Shown here piece by piece: positions 32,107 to 41,885 of a stretch of 64,000 nt of DNA. Location of the stretch: NCBI GenBank assembly GCA_002914845.1, contig JXTC01000156.1, positions 417,809 to 481,808 on the forward strand, given 5' to 3'. Under the pieces are notes generated by a model. It was not told where the DNA came from. It made no database searches and saw only the letters and a list, made by a program, of their open reading frames with translations. Origin of the DNA: Trema orientale. Taxonomy: Eukaryota > Streptophyta > Magnoliopsida > Rosales > Cannabaceae. Numbering within the stretch: position 1 is the first letter of the stretch; every line of letters begins with the position of its first letter. Position numbers and translations under genes: made by a program.

Positions 32107-32275
32107 CAATGATGTCCAGAGTGGGGTGCAGAGCCCCATTAACAAATGTTGCAATCTTCAACTTCTTCATGTGAAAGGTAATAAACAAGTAATAACTTCA
32201 ACAACTTTACCTGAATTCCTTGAGGCACCGTTTGTAAGTTGTAACCTGGATTTTGGTCAGCAAGAAAACAGGAGG
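32107..32275 (+). pseudogene. RLP LRR fragment (copy 2 of 3)
   Basis: CAATGATGTCCAGAGTGGGG, AACAAATGTTGCAATCTTCA and CTTTACCTGAATTCCTTGAG match the same LRR piece as the fragment at 26641. It is followed, as there, by TTTTGGTCAGCAAG and a poly-T run. Non-coding relic. Confidence 0.65.
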
Positions 32276-32394
32276 TTTTTTTTTTTTTTTTTTTTTTGTT
32301 TTTTGAAGTTTCATATAACTTTCTTTCATTTTTCCTCTATCTTTGTTGTGATATTATAAATTAATTAAAATGACATTACCAATGACCATCATAT

Positions 32395-32900
32395 ATACGG
32401 CATGTCGTTTTGTTTCAATTCTTTTTTTATATCTTGTGACGTGCGCCACGACGCTTTTTATGTAGAACGTCGTTTTTTTTTTTTTTTAAGAAAAATACTT
32501 TCATTCATAAAAAAAGGACAGTCAACACCCATAAAAAGATTTTTGATTACAAAACAGACAACTATAAAAAACTGCTAAAAGTATTTCGGAAAAAATCGCA
32601 CACTGAAATCTTAACGACATCAATTGATAAAAGAATTTATGCAAATTATTGTTGGTGTATGCTTCAATAGAGCTTTACCCATAAATTCCTTTTTCTGATG
32701 AACCCGATTTGCAATGTGTCGTTTAACGTGTTCTCTACAACACGTTCACTTGGAATGTGAGTGCCGTTGGACCCAGAGGTTCCACCCACTCCGCCACAAA
32801 CGTCGTGGTCCATGACTCTAGATCAAGCACGACGCTTTGCCAATTGTCAAAATTAGCGCTGTCGTTTTCTCCTTGACTTGGCTCCAAAAGCATTGAAAAT
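32395..32900 (+). promoter_or_regulatory. Shared upstream block (copy 3), split by an insertion
   Basis: GGCATGTCGTTTTGTTT, GACGTGCGCCACGACG, GCAATGTGTCGTTTAACG, ACAACACGTTCACTTGGAAT, GCTGTCGTTTTCTCC and CCTTGACTTGG follow the order seen before CCR-A. The block is interrupted at about 32473-32690. A partial fourth copy, with GCTGTCGTTTTCTCCTTGAC, is at about 33520-33640. Both stand before RLP5. Confidence 0.45.
32473..32690 (-). mobile_element. Short retroposed insertion with poly-A tail (minus strand)
   Basis: Comparison with the CCR-A block shows that about 215 bp is extra here. The extra DNA starts with a 15-base T run (a poly-A tail on the minus strand), then AAGAAAAATACTTTCATTCA, and ends before TTCTGATGAACCCGATTTGC, where the paralogue resumes. 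This fits a SINE or a LINE 3'-end insertion. The family and target duplication were not determined. Confidence 0.45.
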
Positions 32901-33099
32901 TCATAGGTCAGTTAGCAATGTATTTTATTTTTATTTACTTATTTAGTTATTTTTTCGGTGATATTTGCCTATTTTTTCTAATAATTCATGTCCTATTTTA
33001 TTCGGCTGACTAAGGTGGTCTAAATTACAAAAATCAAATACCGAGTTTAGTAGAAGCCTTGATGCCATATTCATTCACGAAATCTTCCAAAGAAAAAAA

Positions 33100-33245
33100 C
33101 AACAAAGAATTGTCGCATCAATCTTACTAATGTCATTATCATAATCTTCCATGACTGACTTAAAGACTTAAAAAGCATTGACTATTCAAAATTCGGTTAG
33201 TAGACAAAGAAATAAGTTTAACTACTTTCAAATTTCAATTAGTAA
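33100..33245 (+). promoter_or_regulatory. RLP-type promoter module, upstream copy before RLP5
   Basis: CAACAAAGAATTGTCGCATC and CATTATCATAATCTTCCATG lead into GACTTAAAAAGCATTGACTA and TTCAAAATTCGGTTAGTAGA. This is the same series as before RLP1, RLP2 and RLP4. A second copy of the series is at 33730-33860, nearer to the gene, so RLP5 has duplicated modules like RLP2. Confidence 0.45.
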
Positions 33246-33370
33246 CAAGGCCTGCTCTGCTCTTCAATAAAATGAAAACTTGATCTATACATTGAAATAT
33301 ATCATTGCCATAATCAATAGCTGCACCTTGATTATTACTACTACTACTACTTTGGAACAATAAGCAGATG

Positions 33371-33480
33371 ATCAATGATGTCCAAGGTGGGGTGCATAGC
33401 CCCATTGATAAACGTTGTAATCTTTAACTTTTTCATGTAAAAGGTAATGTTAGTAACCTAGATTTTGGTTAGCAAATGGA
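33371..33480 (+). pseudogene. RLP LRR fragment (copy 3 of 3)
   Basis: ATCAATGATGTCCAAGGTGG, ATTGATAAACGTTGTAATC and CCTAGATTTTGGTTAGCAA match the fragments at 26641 and 32107, with an internal deletion. Relic only. Confidence 0.6.
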
Positions 33481-33729
33481 AAAGAAGAGTTTTTTTTTTT
33501 TTTTTCATAGAATTATCTTTCATTTTTGTCGTGGTCCATGACTCATAGATCAAAGCATGACGCTTTGCCAATTGTCAAAATCAGCGCTGTCGTTTTCTCC
33601 TTGACTTGACTCCAAAAGCATCGACGATTCAAAGGTCAGTTATCACCTTTCCTTTTATGTATTGTTTATTTATTCGTTGCCTATTTTATTTGGCCGACTA
33701 AGGTGGTGTAAATATCATTCAATCTTCCG

Positions 33730-33860
33730 AATAAAAAACAACAAAGGATTGTCACATCAATCAGTTATTATCATTATCATTTTCTCCATGCCTTCGTCAT
33801 TGACTTCAAAATTATTGACTATTCAAAATTCTGTTACGTTCACAAAGAATAATGAGCTCA
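33730..33860 (+). promoter_or_regulatory. RLP5 proximal promoter module with W-box cores
   Basis: CAACAAAGGATTGTCACATC, then GTCATTGACTTCAAAATTAT and TTGACTATTCAAAATTCTGT, carry two TTGACT cores close together. The arrangement follows the RLP1 and RLP4 modules, with slightly wider spacing. The ATG at 33935 follows within about 100 bp. Confidence 0.5.
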
Positions 33861-33934
33861 ACTCCTTAACAAGGGCATGCTCTGCTCTTCAGTAACATGA
33901 AGATTTATCTATATGTTTAGACTTCACACAAACC

Positions 33935-36870
33935 ATGGCTACAATTAATAGCTGCAGCTTGAGAGTTGAACTAATGTTACACATTAATATTATTTTCTTC
34001 CTCATTGTAGGAGAATTTGTTGGTCATGGTGATGCTGATGATCAGTTAATTAGAAGTTGCTTGGATTCTGATAGAGAAGCTCTTCTCGACTTTAAAAGCG
34101 GTCTCGAAGATCCTAACCGGAACCCGCGGCTTTTGTCGTGGAGAGGAAGTAACTGCTGCCAATGGCGGGGAATAAGCTGTGACAACGGTACAGGAGCTGT
34201 AACACATGTTGATCTCCATAACCCACATCCATTTCAACTAGGTGATTCTTCCAACAGCAGGTATGGATTCTGGAACCTTAGTGGGGAAATAAGGCCTTCG
34301 CTATCGAAACTCGAGTCCTTGAGATACTTAGACTTAAGTTTCAACACATTCAATGGCATTTCAATTCCTAAATTCATCGGATCCTTTCAGAATTTGCAAT
34401 ATCTAAACCTCTCATATGCCGGGTTTAGTGGTCTAATTCCTCTGCAGTTAGGAAATCTCTCTAGCCTGCAGCATCTTGATCTTAGTCTTAACAATCTCGA
34501 TTCGAAATTTCCGGATTGGCTTGTCAATGTCAGTAGTCTAAGAACAATCGACTTAACTGATAATCGCTTGTCCGGAAGGATTCCACTTGGTTTTTCTGAC
34601 CTTCCACATTTGGAGGCTTTAAGTCTTGGCTGGAATTATAACCTCAGAGCAAGTATCTCTGAGTTGCTAAGAGGAAGATGGGAAAAGATTCGAATCCTTG
34701 ATTTGGGTTTCAATAGAATACATGGAAAACTTCCTGTTTCAATTGGAAACATGACATCTCTCGCTGACTTAGAGCTTTCTAACAATGAAATTCAAGGTGG
34801 GATTCCAAGCTCAATTGGTAAACTCTGCAACCTGACTTTGTTTTCTATGTCGAATAATAGCCTAACGGAAACTTTACCTGAATCTCTTGAAGAGACACAA
34901 AACTGTGTTTCTAGGAGTCCACTACCCAGTTTGCGGTACCTGGATTTGTCCGACAACCGATTGAGTGGTAGAATACCTGAATGGTTGGGCCAACTAGAGA
35001 ATTTGATTGAACTGAACTTGTACGATAACTTGTTACATGGTCCAATCCCTCTTTCTCTACATCTGCTCCAGAATCTTGAAATACTTATCCTGGGAGCGAA
35101 TGGTCTAAATGGGACTCTACCAGAGAGTATAGGACAACTTTCAGCATTGTCTCAGCTTGATGTTGGTTCCAACTATTTAACTGGTGTAGTCACTGAAAGG
35201 CATTTTCTAAAGCACACCAAACTAGAAGCCTTAGATCTATCTTTCAACTCTTTCAATATTAACATCGATTCAAATTGGGCCCCTCCATTTCAAACCCAGT
35301 TCCTTGCCTTGAGTTCCTGCCATTTGGGTCCGTCTTTTCCAGCTTGGCTCAAATCACAAAATAAGATCGAAGAATTAAATTTCTTTAATACTAGCATTTC
35401 TGGCTCCATACCTCACTGGTTTTGGGAGTTTTCCCCGAGTCTAAATACCATAAATTTCTCCTCCAATCAATTAGGAGGTCAGCTACCAAGTTCATTTAAA
35501 CTAAGTGGTGATTATGTAATTGTTGATTTCAGCCATAACCTCTTCGAAGGGCCTACACTGTTCCAGTTGGTGATATAAGAGTACTTGATCTGTCCCACAA
35601 CAAATTTTCAGGTTCTATTCCAAAAAATATAAGTGGTGTCCTTTCACACTTGGGATCCCTTTCTCTTGCTGCGAACCAGCTGCACGGAGAAATTCCAGCT
35701 TCTATTGGCAACATCCGGTATCTATTTGTGCTAGATCTTTCGAGTAACAACTTGACGGGAACTATTCCAACAAGCATTTGGAATTGTTCTGGACTTATGG
35801 TGCTTGACCTTAGTAAAAATAGTTTGTCTGGGAATATTCCTAGCGTTTTGGGTCAATTAAGCTACCTTCAAACCTTGCACCTAAGTGAAAACAAGCTTTC
35901 CGGACAAATCCCACCGTCGTTTCGGAATTTTTCGAGCTTGGAGACACTAGATCTTGGGAGCAACAAGTTAACAGGAAAAATCCCGAGTTGGATAGGAGAA
36001 GGCTTTCATTATCTGAGGATTCTTAGCTTGAGGTCAAATGCATTTTATGGAGAAATTCCGTCTAGTCTATCGAATCTAAGCTCACTGCAAGTATTGGACT
36101 TGGCAGAAAATCAGTTGAGCGGCAGCATTCCTGCTGGTTTTGGAGATTTTAAAGGTATGAGCAGAGTCCAAAACAGAGTCGAGTATCTGTTCTTTGCGAC
36201 GGTTACTGATGGCGTGTATTACGAAGAGAACATGGTGCTGACCTTGCAAGGCCAACCTCTAATATACACGAGGACCCTCTCTCTTGTAATCAGCATGGAC
36301 CTCTCCGGGAACAGTCTAAGCGGAGATTTTCCCGTAGAGCTTACCAAGTTGCTCGGTTTGGTGGTTCTGAACTTGTCCGGAAACCATATCAGCGGTCACA
36401 TTCCCGCCAACATTTCAGAGTTGGAACAATTGTTATCACTTGATGTCTCAAGTAACAGGCTGTCTGGTCGTATTCCTGAAAGCTTGTCCTCGCTTTCATT
36501 CCTGGGACGCCTCAACTTGTCGAACAACGGCTTTTCCGGAATGATTCCTTATACGGGTCATATAACAACTTTTGAGGCCTCTTCTTTTGCTGGGAACCCG
36601 GGACTTTGTGGTGCTCCCCTTGATGCAAGATGTGCAGGGGATGATGTTGATGGTAATGATGGTGGTTCAAACCAGGATCTGGTCTCTGTGGACAACTTCA
36701 TTGATAAGTTGTTTTATTTGAGTGTTGGAGTGGGATTTGCAGCTGGACTTCTTGTTCCTTTCCTTGTAATGGCGGCGAGAAAATCGTGGAGCGATGCCTA
36801 CTTTGCTTTAGTTGAAAAGGTTGCTGAAGCAATGGGGTTGCTGAGAGGAAAAAAAGAGCAAAATGTATGA
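33935..36870 (+). pseudogene. RLP5: LRR receptor-like protein with a 1-bp frameshift
   Basis: From ATG 33935 the frame encodes a signal peptide (about 1-33, core MLHINIIFFLIVGEF), LRRNT cap (CLDSDREALLDF...NCCQWRGI) and about 17 LRRs, then stops at TAA 35576-35578. Aligned with RLP4, one base is missing near 35550, in the segment that reads FEGSIPLPVGD in RLP4. The following frame is open to TGA 36868-36870. It encodes the remaining LRRs, an island segment (NMVLTLQGQPLIY), cap CGAPLDARC, a membrane helix with GFAAG and a short tail (KKEQNV). No other damage is seen. As written, translation would end near residue 547 and yield an unanchored ectodomain. A homopolymer-type base-call error is possible. 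CCR-B follows 1 kb downstream. Confidence 0.88.
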
Positions 36871-37878
36871 GGTAATATTCAATTCTTAGTGTGGTTCTAA
36901 TGTTGTTGTTTTTCAGTCTGTAAATGGAGAGGATAAAAAGGAGGTTGAAGGCAGCATGGAAGGTTGTGTATGTTCACAACAACAGGCTTTCTCTGGTTTT
37001 ATATATATATATATATGCAGTGTAATGTATCAGTAAATTACAGTATTCAAAAAATGCTAGCTTGTTTATGTCATCTCTTTGATGAACTTGTTTATGTTAT
37101 CCAATAATCTGATAAGAAATTTCTGCTTGCTTTCTACTTATTCTTTCTATGTCGTTTTTCTGATCCTTTATTATACGACATGTATCTTGCACGTTGTCGT
37201 ATTTCTCTGTGGTATCGGTTTCTACAATGTGTCATTTTGAGTGAAGCTCGTTTTCAAGGATACCAAGATTATACGACCAGTCGTTTCTCAATGATTTCAT
37301 TTCTTACATCTTGTTTTCTGGAACTTCAGCCCGTCACCTATGACAGCATGTCTTATAAGGGCGGTATAATGGGAAATGACAGAATAAAAATACAGTAATT
37401 TTAGAAAAGTGACATATTATGTGAAAACGAATAAGACAATACAGAAAACCACATATATCGTATTGCAAGGAAATGGGGAAAAGGAAAAAGAAAAAGCAAA
37501 AGAAAAAATAAAAAGGACAATATCTCAAAAACGACATGTCGTGGATTAGCAATATGACGACAATGGTAGGCATTAGGCCAATGAATCAACTCTTAAACAA
37601 AAACGACATTGCATTGACACGACATGTAGTATAAGAACATGGAATTAGACAAAAGGCACGGTAACAGAAAGCGACATGTCTTGTGGGAGCAGTATCTCGA
37701 AGAAGGGTCCCATTTTAGTATGAGGACGTGGAATTAGTACGGACCACTAATACTCTCTGCCACCTTTCAAATTAGTAGAGACCACTAATACTGTTACCAT
37801 TTTTCAACATATGTGCCGTATACGATCGTGGAACTAATTGTAACAGAGTTACTACTGAGCTGCAATAATAGGAAGAAG
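36871..37878 (+). other. RLP5 3' flank and CCR-B upstream region with AACGACA motifs
   Basis: The RLP-type 3' flank (GGTTGAAGGCAGCATGGAAG) comes first, then TATGTCGTTTTTCTG near 37148. Upstream of CCR-B the motif appears in the other orientation: AAAACGACATGTCGTGG (palindrome ACGACATGTCGT at 37531-37542), AAAAACGACATTGC, CACGACATGTAG and AAAGCGACATGTC. No gene is seen. An upstream in-frame extension of CCR-B exon 1 to 37813 is not used, because the ATG at 37879 matches its sister genes. Confidence 0.5.
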
Positions 37879-40693
37879 ATGAGCGGAGCAGGGAAAGCGG
37901 TGTGTGTAACGGGGGCTTCCGGCTACATAGCCTCATGGCTGGTCAAGCTCTTGTTACAACGTGGATACACTGTTAAAGCCTCTGTTCGTGACCTCAGTTT
38001 GTGTTCTTCACTCTTTTCTTTCGTTACTCGTTCGAAAAAAATACTTCTTTTGAAGAGTCAGCACTTTCAGATTCTGGGTTTTGATTCTTGTATCTTTAAG
38101 AAATAGATTTACATAATACTTAAAATATAACGCCTATAAACAAGCTCTCAAATACATTTATTGATAATTTACTTATTGGGTTTCCCTCTGGCTCTGAGGA
38201 GGTAGAAGTGTTGGGCTTAGATAAAACAGAACCATTTTTTTTTTTTTTTTAATTTTATCTTTTGGTTGAATTTCTAGATACAAAAAGTGGTTTACAACAT
38301 GATTTGGCTTATTGGGTTTTTTGAGAAGCGGTAAAAAAGGTGTTGGTGTCAGCTGAAACTTAAAAATTTTGGATAACGTTCCAAAGATTTTGACACAAGT
38401 GTTATCTCCTTGTACAAGTTTAGCTCATCTGTGTATATGGTCATTTGAAAATCGTAGATGTGTTTTTGTAATGGCACAGGTGATCCTAAGAAAACAGAAC
38501 ACTTGCTGTCACTTGATGGAGCTAAGGAAAGACTTCATTTGTTCGAAGCTAATTTATTGGAAGAAGGGTCTTTCGATTTGGCAGTTGATGGATGCGACGG
38601 TGTTTTTCATACGGCATCCCCTGTAACGTTTACAGCCAATGACCCTCAGGTTAGTCCCCTGTCCAAGATTGGATGATAAATAATATGTTTCATACCATTT
38701 ATTACACATATGCTGGGAATATGGCAAAAAAATATGACCAAAGTAAAAGCTACTCTAGACAGTGATTATACAAATTTTCATATCCCCTATTGATGGACGA
38801 TCATTTTGTTCAAATGAAAACTTCGATGTTTTCTTCACCTAATATTACAGGAAGAACTGATTGAACCGGCAGTTAAGGGAACGCTTAATGTACTCGGATC
38901 ATGTGTTAAAGTTCCTTCTGTTAAGAGGGTGGTTTTGACGTCTTCCATAGCTTCAGTGTTATTCAATGGGAAACCGCTGACACCAGATGTTGTAGTTGAT
39001 GAGACATGGTTCTCAGATCCAGTTTTCTGCGAGAAGTCGGAGGTGTGTGGATTTGTTGCGTTCTTTGTGCTTGTTAACTCCTCACAAGTTCCCCTTTGAT
39101 TTGACTTTTAAAAATATCTTGCACTAAGCTTTCAAGGCCCTACATATGTCAAAATTAATAGCTTTTGATTTTATCCTGTAGCCAAAGAGAAATTGCCTCT
39201 ACTCATATGATCTAACATTTGACTATAATGAATGATAAAAACCTTGAACTCTTTTCATTCTTTTGGATTAGAAAATTGGGAGCTTTTTATACCTATGAAA
39301 CCTAATAAAGTCAGTAAAGAAACAATCAAACTGACGATTTGATTCATTTTTTTATGTGTGTGCTAGGCTATAATATAAGTAGAAGGTCTAGTTAATTACT
39401 TTTAGTGTATGACATATTTATTTAATGAAATTGTGAGGCCTGCTTCCTATAAGCCATAGGCATTAAGGAAATAATAAAGTGAACCATTAATTCCGTGGTT
39501 TATGAAAAAGAATCTGGTTGGAAGTTTCAACCACTCTGGTTTTGATACTATCATTTTGTGTAATATTTTAACTCTTATGAATTTTAAACCAAGTTAATAC
39601 TATTTCCAAGCAAATGATAACTTTAATGACTTAATTTCTTGCTACAGCTCTGGTATATGCTTTCAAAAACCTTAGCTGAAGAGGCTGCATGGAAATTTGC
39701 CAAAGAAAAAGGGATCGACTTGGTTGCACTGAACCCAGTGTATGTGATTGGTCCTCTGTTACAGCCGACTCTTAATTTCACCGTCGAAATGATTCTGAAT
39801 CACATAAATGGTACATTTCATCAGCTTATATATCCCTTTTCACACATAATTGAGACAGTTTTTGATACGGACCGACTTAGTTTGCTTCAAGTAGTACTAA
39901 CTGTACTAAGTTTTCTGAAGTATAATCCCAAGCTTTGAAAATTAGGTCTAATATTGACATATAAGAGTCAGTTGAATTTCCTTCTCTTCCAACTGACCAC
40001 TCATTATCTTTTGATCGTCCACAAGGAGTTCTCCATTGTCTGCACATTATCAATTCAGAAAAGGCTTTACAAAGACTTCCGGCTTTTCTAATGCGAATTT
40101 TTTATTTGTATTCTTGTTTTTATTTTATTTGCTTATGATGTTGGTTTTCACATCTGATCTCAATTATTCAATTACGTATATATTATTCGTCCTTTAATTT
40201 GTTACGTTGCAGAAGCAAGATTTCCCAACACGGTTTATGGATACGTTGATGTAAGAGATGTCGCATTGGCGCATATTCAAGCATTTGAAGTCCCTTCAGC
40301 TAGTGGAAGATATTGCGTAGTTGGACATGTGGTGCACCTTTCTGAGGCTTTGAACATTTTACGACAACTCTATCCAACTTTGAGCGTTCCTGAAGAGTAA
40401 GTTACAATTTTTAGACACCAAAAGCTTGGTTTGGTTCCACTTACGAATGAAATTAAAGCTCAAATTTGCATGATTTGATCTCAGGTCTTTTTTTTTTTTT
40501 TCTCTTTTTTCAATTTCTTATTTGGTTTGTGTTTCTAATTGTATGCAGATGTGAAGATGACAAACCTCTAGTGCAAGCCTACCAAGTATCGAATGAGAAA
40601 GCGAAAAGTTTGGGAATTAACTTCACGCCTCTAGAAGTGAGTCTGAGGGACACTGTTGAAAGCTTGAAGGAAAAGTGTTTCCTCAAAATTTAA
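37879..40693 (+). CDS. CCR-B: CCR-like NADPH-dependent reductase, six exons, intact
   Basis: Exons 37879-37996, 38480-38649, 38851-39042, 39648-39810, 40213-40396 and 40549-40693 give 972 nt and 323 residues, in frame, with GT-AG introns at the same positions as CCR-A. Nucleotide motif [11 protein letters not shown]; Ser in VVLTSSIAS; catalytic Tyr163 and Lys167 in [16 protein letters not shown]-terminus [10 protein letters not shown], where CCR-A and CCR-C have [10 protein letters not shown] and [10 protein letters not shown]. Gly replaces Arg in the otherwise constant LNVLRSC segment. No lignin-CCR NWYCYGK motif is present. A cytosolic aldehyde or phenolic reductase is expected; the substrate is unknown. 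It follows RLP5 in the same direction. The 5' region contains the AAACGACA motif repeatedly. Confidence 0.92.
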
Positions 40694-41344
40694 TGTGATT
40701 AAAGTAATTACTATAGTTATGATAACACTATTGTTGTTAGTGTATGAGCAGCTAATAAAGCAATATGGTAATTCAGATTAGTGAAAGTACTTTAAGTATC
40801 ACATTTTAAGTACTCGAACTAGCGAGTTATCTAAACCCTTATATTGTGTGTCTAGTTGTATATCTCATAATTGCATGGCCTAGCAACTTGTTGTGACATT
40901 ATTTACCCGAAAGGACAAATGCAATTCAGTAAAAATATCTGAAAGTAGAATGTGGACAATAAAACTCTCATTTCGAGTCTCAGGGTTGTCAGTCACGTTT
41001 AAAATAAGCTGAGAAACTAGATTTGAAGGTATTTGAATGTTGTCCCATTCATAGGGAATGTTATAACATCCCACCACACATACAAACAGTCCAGATGTAA
41101 AAGACCATTGATACTTGTAACTTTCCTGCTTCCTTTCTAATTTTTGATTTCATGTCGTTCTTACTGATTCATCATGTAGCACTTCGTCATTTTCTCGTGT
41201 CTTTTTTTTTTTCCCCCCCCTCTCTGATGTATCAATTTATGTGACGTCTCTTTAGTGAAGCTCGTTTTCAAGGAAGCCAAGAGAATACGACAGGTCGTTT
41301 TTCAGTGAATTAATAGTTCTACTATATGTGGTTCCTTACTACTT

Positions 41345-41374
41345 CCTTATATATATATATATATACACACACAC
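41345..41374. repeat. (TA)n(CA)n microsatellite
   Basis: A compound dinucleotide run, TATATATATATATATATA followed by CACACACACA, in intergenic DNA after CCR-B. Confidence 0.85.
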
Positions 41375-41466
41375 ATTCGACTGTCCCTTTAAAAGAGCGT
41401 GTAGTGCAAAGAGGGGGGTGGGGGGGGTGGGAATGAAACAGAATATAAACGACATACAAACGAATT

Positions 41467-41690
41467 TGTGGCTTAAATCACAAAACAAGAACGAAGAATT
41501 ACATTCTTTAATACTAGCATTTTTGGCTTCTGGCTTTGGGAGTTTTCCCCAAGTCTAAATACCATTAATTTCTCCTAACTGGTTTTGGGACATCGCCACA
41601 TAAGCTAATGTTCTGTTTTTCCTTTATGTCGTTTTATTGTTTCAAGTATCGACGCTTGTACTTCTATCTGAAACATGTTCCTTTCAACCC
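41467..41690 (+). pseudogene. Chimeric RLP fragment: mid-LRR fused to 3' end
   Basis: GGCTTAAATCACAAAACAAG, GAAGAATTACATTCTTTAAT and TTTTCCCCAAGTCTAAATAC (41471-41577) match RLP5 at 35346-35455. The sequence then jumps to GGACATCGCCACATAAGC and TAATGTTCTGTTTTTCC, which is the end of the RLP4 coding region plus 3' UTR. About 1.4 kb is missing between them. It is a deletion relic of another RLP copy. Confidence 0.7.
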
Positions 41691-41772
41691 CTTTATCTAC
41701 TACTTTGCATAACTAGACTTAAGTACTTTTGTAATATAATTTTGGACGGAAATGAATGCCTTTATTTTCTTT

Positions 41773-41850
41773 TATAGACAAAGAGGTGGATGAGCAGAGC
41801 AGGGAAGTTCCTGTGTTTTACTTAGTGTCAATACTAGTCAAGCTCTTATT
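41773..41850 (+). pseudogene. CCR-like exon 1 crumb
   Basis: GGATGAGCAGAGCAGGGAAG and CTAGTCAAGCTCTTATTACA align with the exon 1 start and the SWLVKLLLQ region of the CCR genes. It follows the chimeric RLP relic in the usual order. It is cut off by the Copia LTR at 41886. Confidence 0.6.
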
Positions 41851-41885
41851 ACATAGTGTGACTTTACATAGTGTGACTTAAATAC

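Noticed and set aside
37813..37878. A 22-codon N-terminal extension of CCR-B.
   Set aside because: It is not conserved in CCR-A or CCR-C, which start at the MSxAGK methionine.
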